A stretch of DNA of 64,000 nt from Hordeum vulgare subsp. vulgare (taxonomy: Eukaryota; Streptophyta; Magnoliopsida; Poales; Poaceae), in the NCBI RefSeq assembly GCF_904849725.1, contig NC_058519.1, forward strand, positions 650,059,387 through 650,123,386. The letters are read 5' to 3'. Position numbers and translations under genes: made by a program. Positions within the stretch are counted from its first letter, which is position 1. The number at the start of each line of letters is the position of its first letter. The notes beneath the pieces were generated by a model. The model searched no databases. It saw only the letters and a program-made list of their open reading frames with translations, and was not told the DNA's origin. Positions 22,900 through 33,732 of the stretch are shown here, piece after piece.

Positions 22900-23629
22900 G
22901 TTTCTGTTTAAGAAGAAGAACCGAGGGCGGCTCGGAAGTAGTACTACGCACGAGAGCAGGCAGGAGGGAGGAGAAAAAAACCAGCAGCAGCAGAGAGCCC
23001 CACGGGATTCGCTCGCTCGCTCGCCTGGATCGAACCGAAGCCACCGGAGGGTTGATCTGATCTGAGGAGCGGCGCGTGCGAGCCTCGGGGTCGATCGCGG
23101 CGGCACGCGGGTTGGTGAGGGCGGTGCTGGGGTTCGAATTGGGCAGCTGCGGTGTGGATTTGGGGCGGAGGTCGGTGCGCCGCGGTGCGGGGTTTGTGGA
23201 GGGCCTCGCGCCATTGCATCGGGAGGCCGTGGACGCCGCCGCGACGCCGGAGGCAGGTGAGTCGCCGGGGTCCGTTGAATCTGTTGGCCGTGGGATTCGG
23301 GCGATTTCGGCGTGGTTTGTTGCTGGCTGGTTGGTTGGGCGGTCGGTTGCTGTTGTTGCGGTGCGGGTCGTTGGGCTGGCCGGGTCGTGCCGCGCTAGTG
23401 GGGGGTGGGGGTGGGGGCCTCGCGCGCGCCTCCGTGGGCTTCCGCTGGAGATCCTATCTCCTCGCCGGGGGCTCGGGAATGCGAGCGAGGCCTCGATTTC
23501 CGCGCGGGGGGCGGACGAGCGAAATCTCTGACCGGATTGCTCGTTTTGTTCCATCAATTTCATGGCGATTGATCTCATCCGGCTCTGTTTCGTGCAGGTC
23601 GGTCCGAATTGGGCGGCTGGAGCGCGTTC

Positions 23630-23641
23630 ATGGTCGCCTAG
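23630..23641 (+). promoter_or_regulatory. Three-codon upstream ORF (Met-Val-Ala-stop)
   Basis: ATG GTC GCC TAG lies in the leader, 32 nt before the main ATG at 23674 and in another frame. Such minimal uORFs can lower initiation at the main start; no direct evidence of use exists here. Confidence 0.55.
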
Positions 23642-23673
23642 ATCGGGGATTCCAGCTGGCGCCCCCCGCAGCG

Positions 23674-26600
23674 ATGGCCGCTGATTCCAGCATGGGGTTC
23701 CACCAGGGGATCGCCGCCGCCTCGGTGTACAACCACCACCACAACATGCTCTCCTTCCAGTCGTCCAGCAGCGATGTGACCATGGGCGGCGGAGGCCCCG
23801 GGATGGGGCTCATGAGCATGAGCGGGCCGAGCAGCACCGCCGGCATGTTCCTCTCTCCCAACAGCAGCAGCAACAACAACAACAACGGTGTGTTCGGCAA
23901 CTCGCCGGTGCTTGGCCCGTCGAGGAGCTCGTCGGGGGGCGCATCCCGTGGCGGCACCACCGCGGCAAAGTATAAGTTCGTCACCGGCGAGCCTTCGGAG
24001 TGGAGTGACCGCGAGCTGAATATACTGAACGAAGGGCTCACGAGGTAAAATTCGCTGCCCTTCCTCTTGCTGAATTACTGTTCATATCGTTGAATTACTG
24101 TTGCCGGTACTGCCGAGTCTCCCGTGTTGCGTTTTGCTGATGGAGTTTGCCAGTTTGGTTATGCGGCAAGCTTCTTTTCCACCCCATGTGATGTGCTTAT
24201 GTTAATGGAGCATCAGTCACCAAGTCTAAAGGCAGGATTTGTGCAACTGAACCTTTTTACCTTTTCAGTTTCTAGCGCTACCCAGCGCATCTGCTATAGC
24301 GTCGCTTTCGTCGTTATTTGGTATTACTGTGGAACTGCACCTCGTTTCTTCCAACCATAAGCATGCCTTAACAGCCGCACTTGAGTGCTCTATGATTGTG
24401 CCGATGAGCTCATCAGATTCTAACCGATGAATTTATGTCAAATGAATCCTAGAAAGAAAGAGAACCATGTCTAATGTCACCATCTGGCTTGAGAAGCCAT
24501 TTCCTTTGATGTTCTAATTGTTTCTTTGCTGGTAATGGCAGATATGCTCGCGAACCTAATATCATGAGGTACATCAAGATAGCGGCTATGCTGCCCAACA
24601 GAACCATCAGGGATGTTGCATTGCGATGCTGGTGGGCTGCAGTAAGTTTCTTCGAAATATCTGAAGTATCTCTTCTCTTCTACAGTATGTCTTAAGAGAA
24701 GGGTTTAAGCCTTTTTCGTAGTTTATTTCCGTTTTCCCGAATCCTTACCCAAGCCAATGTCCTGATATTCTGTACCTGTAAATACGACCCCTAACAATAG
24801 GTAACTTGAAGGATATGTCACAGTTAGCGTGGATGAAGTTTATATGTGTGTATTTTATATAGTGGAACAGTCCCTCCCTCTGCTTTTGGATCCATAATGT
24901 ACACAGCTGATTAATTAAGGCGTAGTGTTCATTGTGATACCCCTAGAAATAGTATTGTGATGATTGGCATATTTGGACTGTTCCTTTTCAACTGCATGCC
25001 CTGGTTTCTTTCTGATGTACTCCCTCTGTCCCATAATATAAGAGCGTTTTTGTTACTTACACTAGTGTAAAAAACGCTCTTATATTATGGGACGGAGGGA
25101 GTATATCAGTATAACAGCACATGCACACAAACCACTATGTTCTGCTGACGTGCGTTTGTTGTTACAGGGTAAAGATAGAAGGAAGAAACCAGAAGGTTTT
25201 TTTACAGGGAAAAAGATGAGAGATATGAAGGTACTTTTCTGTTTATGGTTCTCAATCATTTACATCACTATCTCCTGGTTGGTGCAGCTTTTGTCTTGTG
25301 GTGTTCTTTTATTGCTTTTCCTAGTGCCAATCATGTACTTTCTGATAAAGTCTTTTGACAGCCAATGCAGGACAAAATGTTTGCATCTGCCCCAATGGCT
25401 AATTTTCACATGGCGCCTACCAACAACTTGACCCCTTTCTCAATATCGGTTCAAAATCCAAACCAGCAATGTCAAGTTCCCAAAGAAGGTTACCATATCT
25501 CTAACCTCTATCTGTTCGCTTGCTCTTCTGTATTTCTCAGTACCATCCTCACTTCGTCTGATAACTTAAAAGTTTGAATCACACTGGTCCAGAATTATCA
25601 AGCAATATCATAAGATTTTGAATGGTGCCAACTGTTAAAAACCACTGTGTATCTCTGTAATTTTCCGTGCTACATGGTTCAAACATCTACTTTGTGGAGT
25701 TGAAACTATTTTTGTCAATGGTTCATGATTCTCTTCGGATAATCTTGTTATGGTCTGAATGGAAATTGATGATCTCCTAAAATTTAGAACAATTATTTGC
25801 TTAAGTTCTTGATGTTTTGCTTGTTACCTTTGTAGTTAGTACAAGCATCATCTGGAAGCAACCTTGCAATGCCTTCACTTGGTGCGTCTCTATATTTAGA
25901 CTGCGTCTCCTAGATCCTAATATAGAACTGAAACAAAGAAGCAACAAGCCAGTAGCAATGTTTTTGAGCTAAACATTTTTAACAAGCCAACGACAATTTC
26001 ACTATATTGCACACTCCTGCTTGCATTATCAACAAAAGTCTACAGCCAAAAATTTAATTTGCAACCTTGAACTCTAAAACTATTGAATTAGGCCACTTTT
26101 CACTTAGGTGGTTTCTCAAATGGTTGATGGTGACGTGAACACCACATGTCCTCCAGATCAGTGCCATGGGAAAACAAACACGACAACAAAGCAATCTAAC
26201 AATTTGCACCACTTGGAGATATGTAAACTAGACTTTATTCTACATTATTTTTTGCTATTGCGTTTTACTTCATTGTGATTCAGTCCAGCCCTTGGAGACA
26301 TCTTTTAAAATGTCTTCTCATTTAATTTGTTGCGTGCAACTATTTTGATCCTTCTTCATCTGACGGAGCTCATTTATATTCATTCTAAAGAAGTTGTATA
26401 GTAGTAACATTGAATGGTCTTCTTGTGAAAATGCACCATCAATCTTAGATGTTATCCTTATTTCTTCTAAAAATGCTCCTTCTGTTCCGTTCTGAAGCAG
26501 ATCCTGTTGTGGACAGTGCAACCCAGCAGCTCCTGGAGGAAAATAATCAATTGCTTAACCAGATTGCTGCAAATATTGAAACATTCAAGGTCTGTTTCTT

Positions 26601-28124
26601 CATGTACCTCCCATTTTCTGGTCTTAAACTTCATTTTATAGTACCCCAAGTGTCTGTGAGGGAGCACATAGTGCCCACCTGTTGGTTGTACATTTTACAC
26701 AACGAAGTTATCATGGCTATTTGTGTTCACAACTAGTCCTTCCACCAAAATTGAACATGATTGTGTTGCTTATATGGTAGTTAGTGTACTACCAATAGGA
26801 TCTTCAGAAAACCGAATCACAATATTTGTATATGCATATCTGGCACATGTATGCCTGATACAGTGGTGCCGCATAATATACTTAAATTGCATGCATCAAC
26901 AATATATGCTATAGAAGTGCCTTTTGTTTTTGGGTGCACGTATGTACTCTGTAGGAGCCGAGTTTCAGGTTGGGATGGGTGTACTGCATCAAAACATCCA
27001 TAATATAGGACATCATGTGAAAAATGTCATCTGCCACTAAGTACTAATACGGGCTAGCATTTAATGTATGTTGGAACTTGTTGCTCTCATTGCCAGCCTT
27101 CACATTCTAAAAGAACGTGATGAGCGTGACAGAGGCACATTATGTTACTTATCTCATGACTGAAGTTATGATTTATTTGCAGACGGGGGAGAACATGGGT
27201 CTCTTTCTTCGGACAAATAGCAACATCAAGACAATTTTAAGCAGGTAAATCTCTGTAATATATGCCATTTGCCATACATTGCTCATAGGCCTTTCACCAT
27301 TATCATTTGCAACATATTCTTAGGGAAGGACAAATTTCACTTCCTATCATCTGCTTCTCTTCTACATGTTCAATGCCATATCATCTTCTATAAATCTGAA
27401 TGTATCATACCAATCGCTGAGTGGCCAAAGGACCTGCTGTGGCATCGTGAATAAGCAGGGGTAGCCATTGGAATCTTAAGTTTATTAAACAAATCCGTTG
27501 CTGTACTCCCTCCGTTCACTATTATAAGATGTTTTGGGTATTTCAGTATGGACTACATACAGATTAAAATGAGTGAACAAACACACTAAAATGTGTATAT
27601 GTACATCTGATTCAGGAAAGAGTTACAAAAATTACTATTGGCAATAATAGTGAACGGAGGGAGTAGCTTTTACTGATCTATAATGATCTCATATAATGTT
27701 CTAGAGCAGGACGTGATCATTTCAAATATGGGAGTTTACAAAAATTACATATTAACTTATAAATCATTGTTAATGTGCCAAAGCCGAGTAACTTGCTTAT
27801 GCTTATTCATGATCTGCTTAACATTTATTTCGTATTATTGTTGCAGAATGAGCGAGACACCTGGCATCATGGGTCAGATGCCTCCTCTGCCAGAATTTGC
27901 ACATGAAGACAAGCTTAATTCACTTCTTCAAGTTGACAGAATGGTAAGAACACACAGCGTAGCAATCATTGTCGAGGTCCACCATATGCACAACACTCTT
28001 TCTTGTGCTCTGGTGTTAAAAATATTTATGCAACTAAGCAATTGACGTTGTTTTTTTTGTCTTGAAGGTCCAATCTTATAGTGCAGCACACACCTCACAT
28101 ATGAAGGAAGAGCCTCGAAGCTAA
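23674..28124 (+). CDS. SANT/Myb-like DUF3755-family protein, 335 aa, nine exons
   Basis: Coding exons: 23674-24044, 24542-24641, 25168-25230, 25362-25488, 25840-25881, 26501-26589, 27183-27244, 27847-27943 and 28068-28124. All have GT/AG junctions with consistent phase, totalling 1,008 nt. The N-terminus (1-105) is rich in Ser, Asn, Gly and Met (SSSNNNNNGVFG). Residues about 109-160 form a SANT/Myb-like helix set (EWSDRELNILNEGLTRYARE, RDVALRCWWAA). Residues about 235-264 (DSATQQLLEENNQLLNQIAA) look like a coiled coil leading into the conserved C-terminal block (MGLFLRTNSNIKTILSRMSE, GIMGQMPPLP). This matches plant proteins carrying DUF3755, such as Arabidopsis At3g07565, probably nuclear and chromatin-linked; the exact role is not known to me. 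The start was chosen as the first ATG after the leader intron that opens the conserved frame. The acceptor of exon 5 was set at 25838-25839 because only it keeps the frame. Confidence 0.9.
25020..25101. mobile_element. Stowaway MITE in intron of the DUF3755-type gene
   Basis: 82 bp, TA on both sides, ends CTCCCTCTGTCCCATAATAT and complement; the arms are near-perfect, so the transcript could fold into one long hairpin. Confidence 0.92.
27506..27663. mobile_element. Stowaway MITE in intron of the DUF3755-type gene
   Basis: 158 bp, TA-flanked, ends CTCCCTCCGTTCACTATTAT and complement. Confidence 0.92.
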
Positions 28125-28788
28125 TGCGTGGCATGCACCGAAATTGGAAAGTCCAGATAGATGGCTTGAGCTTCTTTCCCTTGGTTTCATAGGGGTGCTG
28201 CTAGGAATCCCTACAGGCTGTTATACTGACGGAGCGCCAGGAATAGTTGACGTACATCCTTGAGATCATTCCCTACCCTTCCAGCTGAATTTCGGGAAAG
28301 CGTGTTTGGAAGGAACGGATTCTGCAGTTTTGCAGCGTATGCGTGCGGGCATCCGGTTGCTGCTCTTCCTCCAGCAACCACACCACCACCAGATACTTGA
28401 TTCAGGACTACAGCGAAGTGACTGTAAATATTGGATGGCCGAGGCATTCCGTGTTTTGTTTTCCTTCCCCAATTGGCCGTGAATACATTTTTCGAAAGGG
28501 CTACCGCCCATTTGCATTTCTTACTTCCTCCAGTTTGTACCCTGTACAGTAATGAGCCTTTGCCCTGATACATGCTGTGCCGTGTTGGTAAAAGCAGCGA
28601 GCGGCGTTCCATTTCAAGGGGGTATCCTAGTTTTGCATAAATGCTCTCTAGTTTAGGCCTTTAGCTATTTGGGTCATTGCCTGTTTTCTTCAACAGCTAA
28701 AAAGGATAGGATGAGAAAAAGAAATGTAGGAGTGACACTCCTGAATTCTGAACTATTGGCAAGAGTTACACCATTTTCTATTCTAGTA
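28125..28788 (+). other. 3' UTR and downstream flank of the DUF3755-type gene
   Basis: No coding frame continues after the TAA at 28122-28124. The sequence keeps ordinary composition to about 28650. A cleavage signal is not obvious; GCATAAATG near 28635 is a weak candidate. Confidence 0.45.
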
Positions 28789-28871
28789 CTACCTCTGTAA
28801 ACGAATGTAAGACGTTTTAGGTCACTATTTTAGTGACCTATCAAATGTCTTATATTTCTTTGCTGAGGGAG
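28789..28871. mobile_element. Stowaway MITE
   Basis: About 83 bp, TA-flanked; starts CTACCTCTGTAAACGAATGT and ends GCTGAGGGAG with good inverted complementarity inside. Confidence 0.8.
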
Positions 28872-28970
28872 TAATCCTTAAGTATCATCTTTTATTCCAT
28901 GGCAGTGGCCCTATGCAATGCGGTACTATCTTCGGGTGGTCGACAAAATGTGAAGAAACCTTGCATCTTA

Positions 28971-29267
28971 CTCCCTTCGTCCCGTGAAGAGTATATGTTT
29001 GGCTTTAAAATTTCTTCACAAAAGAATGTATTTTTATCTTTCAATGAACTTTAAATTGAAAAAAATGTTTCATTCTCATCACACGGTAATCAAAACCAAT
29101 AACATTCTATACATAGTTTTCTAAATTTCTACATGTAGTTAGTTCATTGAGGGTTGGATAATTAAAGAGTAGAGAGATGGTGGCTTGTACCTTTCCAATA
29201 CATTTTTTTACCTCATTTCATATTTTGTCTTAAAATGTCTATGTACATTTTCACCGGACGCAGGGAG
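28971..29267. mobile_element. Stowaway-like MITE, long
   Basis: TA-flanked, starts CTCCCTTCGTCCCGTGAAGA and ends CCGGACGCAGGGAG. The interior AAAATGTTTCATTCTCATC is a known type of longer cereal MITE. About 297 bp. Confidence 0.7.
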
Positions 29268-29365
29268 TACTCCAGATGTATATCCTCGGCGTACGCCCAT
29301 GGATGTCTGAAGCAAATGGCGTCTTCTTCCAGATTTCTTTTCTTCTAAGCTATGCTTGTCCTAGG

Positions 29366-29462
29366 GTGTGTGTTTCTGCTCCAGGGTCGGATGATTGGGT
29401 GTGTGTTTCTGCTCCAGGGTCGGATGATTGGGTGTGTGTTTCTGCTCCAGGGTCGATGATTG
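29366..29462. repeat. 32 bp tandem repeat, three copies
   Basis: GTGTGTTTCTGCTCCAGGGT followed by CGGATGATTGGGT is repeated three times, the last copy missing one G. It lies between the two tail-to-tail host genes and gives an artificial repeated peptide frame on both strands. Confidence 0.9.
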
Positions 29463-29887
29463 TTTTCCCAGAGCTACTGCTATTCTCACATCTCACCGAA
29501 ACTAGTCGAATCCACATTATGCAGAAATTCAAAAATTGACATTATCAGACCTACTATTGGGAACATTGATTCACCAGCAGCATATCCCAACCCCAGCATA
29601 TACATATTGCCTGACTGATATAATATTACAAAAGGCGTAGAATTCAACTTCCCAAAAGAGAAAGAAAGCTATACAATGGAGAGATGCCGGCAAAGGGGCA
29701 TATGCATCACCCTAGCAGCACCAAGTGGAACAATCCATTCCAAGCACAACACACCAATAATCCACATCTATACGCTAGGTGGTGGTAGGCACAAGAATCT
29801 GTGTCGAAAGCTCTGGTACGCCATCTTACGATGCAACTAGCACGGAAACAAGAACTGGGGAACATATTTCTTTCAGAAGAAGAAAGT
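29463..29887 (-). other. Presumed 3' UTR and flank of the Lunapark gene
   Basis: The non-coding stretch downstream of the Lunapark stop (minus strand) has no other gene or repeat recognised. Confidence 0.4.
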
Positions 29888-32184
29888 TCAGCTGGCGGGC
29901 TGATCGCTGCTTCCCCTCTCCCCGGTATAATTGTCTGGTGGAGCTTCGACAGTTGGTGGTATGTTATTTGCAGTAGCAGAACTCTCTGCTTGAGGCTTTT
30001 CAGCGACTGTTAGGTTACTCGCAGCAGGACTTTCTGCAGGCAGTTCTTCAACGGTCGGCAAGCTCCTCCCAACAGGACTGCTGACACCTGAGTCCGCAAG
30101 GCTGGCGCCGGCTTGGACGCTGTTACTATAGGAACGATCGGTAGGAGTCTCCTTGCCAGAGTTAGGCACCATTTCACCGTCCTCGTGTTGCCGCGATCCG
30201 TTGAGAGCATTGCAGTGAGGACAGTAGTATGTAACGAATGCAAAGTCTTCTTTCCTTGCAAGACCTGAAAGATTGAAACGTGGTTTAGTAGAGAGAACAT
30301 GACCAGCATTATGATCTACAGACAGAAAAAAAAAGTTTCTAAGTTCCCTACCATTATGCATATGGCAGTTGCCACATATTAGCGCAAAGCACTGTGTTGG
30401 ATCCTCCCCTACAAGCAGAGCGGCCACTCGTGCGAGCCATCCCCCATCATTGCCAGCATGGCCTCTAAAGTGCTCGACAGTCCGATTTGCAGTGGGGCTT
30501 TCGTTACCGTCATATATACTCGAGCCGTCTGATGGGTCAGAGGCATGGGCCGGTCCAGAGCCATGACCTGAGTGGGCTGGTTTTCTTTGCCTCAGACCAG
30601 AAGTCTGTCCCTGCTGATCATTAGTTTTGCTTCCATCCATGTTCGACTCATCTCCCAAAAAGACTCTCAATCCCGAATCTGCACCCAGCTTAGATGCCAA
30701 AACACTTGCTGCAGCCGCCTTTGCAGCAGGATCAAGATCATATCTCTGTATCACGAATTTGAAGAGTCAGTGTAAGTGTTTCCTGGAAAGAAAAAAGAAA
30801 GCAACATAACACAGGTTTCTTTCATGCAGTAACTATACTAACCAATACAACTCTGGATATGTAATGGTGAAAGTATAAAGTAATCCACCTGTATAAGTTG
30901 TTGGGTAGTGTAGTAATTTGTTCTCTCCTTCAACTCGTCAATCTTGGCCTGCCTTTCAGCACGAAGCTTTTCAAGAGTATGTTGGTCTCTATTGTCAACT
31001 GCAAGACAGAGTAATGTCCATCACATTTTAAGCACGAAGGCTAACGGTATGAGCTAAATAAACAATTAGGTAACTGGCCATGGTAATTGGACGCCTTTTC
31101 AGACTTAAGCTGTTTTACAAACCAATTTATTAAGAGGCAATTACGTCTGTGCAACGAGACTGTCGCCATGGCTGGTTGCCACAATGAAAAACTAAAGGGA
31201 AACATATCAGTCGTATTAGTATTGCATATAACATTAATGCCTTCTTTGTTATTCCATCAACATGAAAAATTAACAGTTAGCGCTAGAACCTAATGGTACA
31301 TTGACATTTGTGAAAAACAACAAAAGTCGCACACGAGAAATGGTGATGCAGAGGCGAGTGCACTTACGTATTTTCGTAATGCTTGTGATGGCTGAGTAGA
31401 TGAGAGCAGCCAAAGCAGGAACCAAGAACATGGGCAGCACCCGGGCTGCCCTCATCTGCCAGGGGATGTCCGGCGATCTGGTAGTCATAATCGCATATCC
31501 AACAGCCGCAATCTGTTGAAATAATAATAACCTTGTCATGGACATAATTGGTCTAATTAACAGCACCAACGAATTGTTAAGTGGAGCTAATTGCTGCCCC
31601 TTGATAGAACGGATGGCTTATGAACCGCATCAGTCGCAATAAGGCAAAAACTGGGCGACAGCACAGGGCAATCCCCTCCCACGGCGTGCTACCACCTTCC
31701 TAACGGAACGATCTGTCGCCGATCGAGCGCGCTATCAAAATTCGAACGCAAGGCATACGGAGCATCGCGCAGATTGATTCCGTCCATCCCTCTGCACGGG
31801 ACGGCGTTTCGCCCACCGAACACGCGGTCGATTCGGTCGGTGCCAGCCAACTAGGACCGTTCGCTGAAACCGACCCACGATGGTGCGCTGGAATCGAAGG
31901 GGAAATCGCAGGAGGCGGGGTACCTCGAGCGCGGATGCGAGGGCGAGGACGTTGTGGGCGGAGCTGCGGGATGCGCGGGCGCGGCGGTGGACGCGGGAGC
32001 GGAGGGCGTCCTCCTCCTTGGAGAGCGCCTGCAGCAGCTTCTCGACGTCCTCGCGGCGGCCGAAGATGCCCTTCCAGACCCGCGAGACGAGGCCGCGCTG
32101 CCTCCGCTTCTGCGTGGACGGCGTCTCCGGGGCCGCCGGCGACAGCGGCGACGCGTAGGCCGCCGCCGAGTCCGCGTCCGCCAT
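29888..32184 (-). CDS. LNP: Lunapark ER-junction protein, 428 aa, five exons
   Basis: Minus-strand exons: 32184-31924, 31512-31368, 30998-30889, 30745-30352 and 30264-29888. All junctions are GT/AG, 1,287 nt in total. The start MADADSAAAYASPLSP sits after a GC-rich leader. Residues about 25-75 are basic and heptad-like (VWKGIFGRREDVEKLLQALS). Two hydrophobic stretches, around residues 80-97 and 116-132 (LPMFLVPALAALIYSA), give the double-membrane hairpin of Lunapark. A coiled coil follows (LEKLRAERQAKIDELKE). The zinc ribbon has Cys296, Cys299, Cys318 and Cys321 (CGNCHMHN...YYCPHCN). The tail is Ser/Pro/Glu-rich. Lunapark stabilises three-way junctions of the ER tubule network together with reticulons and the atlastin-like RHD3. 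All key residues are present, so it is likely functional. It is convergent with the DUF3755-type gene. Confidence 0.93.
30265..30351 (-). other. Intron 4 of Lunapark, 87 nt and open in frame
   Basis: The intron has GT/AG ends, a length divisible by three and no stop in the reading frame. Retention would insert 29 residues after His302-Asn303, between the two Cys pairs of the zinc ribbon. Confidence 0.8.
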
Positions 32185-32560
32185 GCCGACGCCGATCGGA
32201 CGGGACGGGACGGATCGGCGGGGAGAGGCGACGGCGCTGCCTGGCTGGCTGCCGCGGATCCCGTGCGCGATGTTCCCCCTCGCCTCTTTTATTTTCTCTG
32301 CCCGGAAGGGAGGGAGGATTGCAGTCGGAGCGAAGGTGCGGGAGGAAGGAAGGAAGGAAAGGGAAAAGTATTTGCGATTGGTTCGTGCGCGCTTTTGGGG
32401 AAGGGAGGGCGTGGTGGCGGGGTCGCCGTCGCCACGGCGCGTACGCGTGACTTCTCTCGTCGTGTTGGCACAATCTGCAAACTGCTGGATCGTTTCACAT
32501 TTTTTTGAGCTTCTTTATCGTTAGTTTAGAAAGAAGAGATTGTGTACATCGATAATTTGA
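32185..32560 (-). promoter_or_regulatory. Leader and promoter region of Lunapark
   Basis: GC-rich sequence upstream of the start at 32184. The 55-60 bp nearest the ATG also occur in the partial copy at 33524-33590, so they were part of the duplicated unit. No clear TATA box is seen. Confidence 0.4.
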
Positions 32561-32569
32561 TTAATCGTG

Positions 32570-33390
32570 GAACATATATATATATATAAGGGATGCGACC
32601 GGTGTCTTGTCTTCCAATAAACAAGTAAATATAAGAGGGAGAGAGATACTACAAATACGACATACATACGTACAAACATGTTCAACCCCTCCAGTCGAAG
32701 CGTTGCCAGTGACGCAAAGACTGGGCCGAAAACTCTCGAAGGACGAGGTAGGGAGTCCCTTCGTCATCACATCGGCACATGCAAAACTCGAACAGGACCA
32801 AGTGCGACGTGCTCCCGAACGAAGTGGATGTTGAGTTCAATATGCTTCGTCTGACGATGATGAACAGGGTTGACAGAGAGGTACACCACAGAGACTTGTC
32901 ACAGTAGACAATCGTGGCCTTGGGAACCTCACATAGCAACTCCTGGAACAACTGTCGGAGCCAGGAACACTTGGCGACGGCGTTAGCCACAACTCGGTAC
33001 TCGGCCTCAGCGCTCGATCGTGAAACCGTGGGCTGTCGTTTAGACGACCACGAGATCAGAAAGGGGCCGAGGTAGACACAGTAGCCAGAGGTGGAGCGTC
33101 TGGTGTCAGGACACCCATCCCAGTCGGCATCAGAGTGGGCGACGAGGCTGGTGTTGGAGGATGCCGTCAGGGTGAGACCCATAGCCGTGGTTCCACGGAT
33201 GTATCGGAGGATACGTTGCACCAGAGCCCAATGGGTGTCACGTGGGGCATGCATGTGAAGGCACACCTACTGAACAACATACTGAAGGTCCGGCCACGTC
33301 AGCGTGAGGTACTGGAGAGCACCGACGATGGAGCAGTAGAAAGGGGCGTTGGACGCAGGAGATCCCTCGACGACGGACACCTTCCAGACC
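32570..33390 (-). pseudogene. Copia RT/RNase H C-terminal fragment
   Basis: The minus strand reads SIVGALQYLTLTWPDLQYVV, a stop, then HMHAPRDTHWALVQRILRYI, HSDADWDGCPDTRRSTSGYC, SSKRQPTVSRSSAEAEY and WLRQLFQELL. This is the end of a Copia polyprotein: the last part of reverse transcriptase and RNase H, with the D-A-D-W and A-E-A-E-Y motifs. The fragment drifts out of frame after VYCDKSLW. No LTR or PBS is recognised around it. Its 5' edge is fused at about 33390 to the Lunapark exon-1 copy. Confidence 0.9.
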
Positions 33391-33595
33391 CGCGGCGGCC
33401 GAAGATGCCCTTCTAGACCCACGAGACGAGGCCGCGCTGCCTCCGCTTCTGCCTGGACGGCGTCTCCGGGGCTGCCGACGACAGTGGCGACGCGTCGGCC
33501 GCCACCGAGTCCGCGTCCGCCATGCCGACGCCGATCGGACGGGATGGGATGGATCGGTGGGGAGAGGCGACGATGCTGGCACCATGCCAAAAGAT
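33390..33595 (-). pseudogene. Partial copy of Lunapark leader and exon 1
   Basis: From 33523 the minus strand reads MADADSVAADASPLSSAAPE and TPSRQKRRQRGLVSWV, then TAG where Lunapark has TGG-AAG. It differs from the functional exon by scattered substitutions. About 60 bp of leader match as well. Similarity continues through AAGGGCATCTTCGGCCGCCG and stops at the join to Copia sequence. A second GGGTCTGGAAGG at the join repeats a piece of the exon. The copy lies on the same strand, about 1.34 kb upstream of the functional start. Confidence 0.9.
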
Positions 33596-33732
33596 GGCGC
33601 TCGCCAGCCGACCGACACACATGCCAACACACAAAAAGGATGGGATTTGAGTTCGACCACGCCATCGCGGCCCCCGTGGTCATGCCAACACACCTGCCGG
33701 CATCCAAAAAAGATGGCGCTCGCCGCCATAGA

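Larger units (their letters stand above)
22910..28760 (+). other. Transcription unit of the DUF3755-type gene
   Basis: The inferred transcript has a 5' leader exon to 23256 (AGGCAG then GTGAGT), a leader intron 23257-23597 ending TTTCGTGCAG, and a coding part 23674-28124. A 3' region extends to roughly 28650-28760. The leader carries a three-codon upstream ORF at 23630-23641. Two Stowaway MITEs sit in introns. Outer ends are approximate. Confidence 0.7.

Noticed and set aside
22552..23578. Long antisense frames over the DUF3755-type promoter and leader
   Set aside because: High GC removes stops on both strands; composition is Arg/Pro/Ser noise and the sense strand explains the region.
29350..29532. 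Repeated peptide frame (PGAETHTQSSD)
   Set aside because: It is simply the 32 bp tandem repeat read in frame.
31700..32473. 257-codon antisense-looking frame across Lunapark exon 1 and its promoter
   Set aside because: It overlaps the well-supported Lunapark exon in another frame and has no splice or family support.
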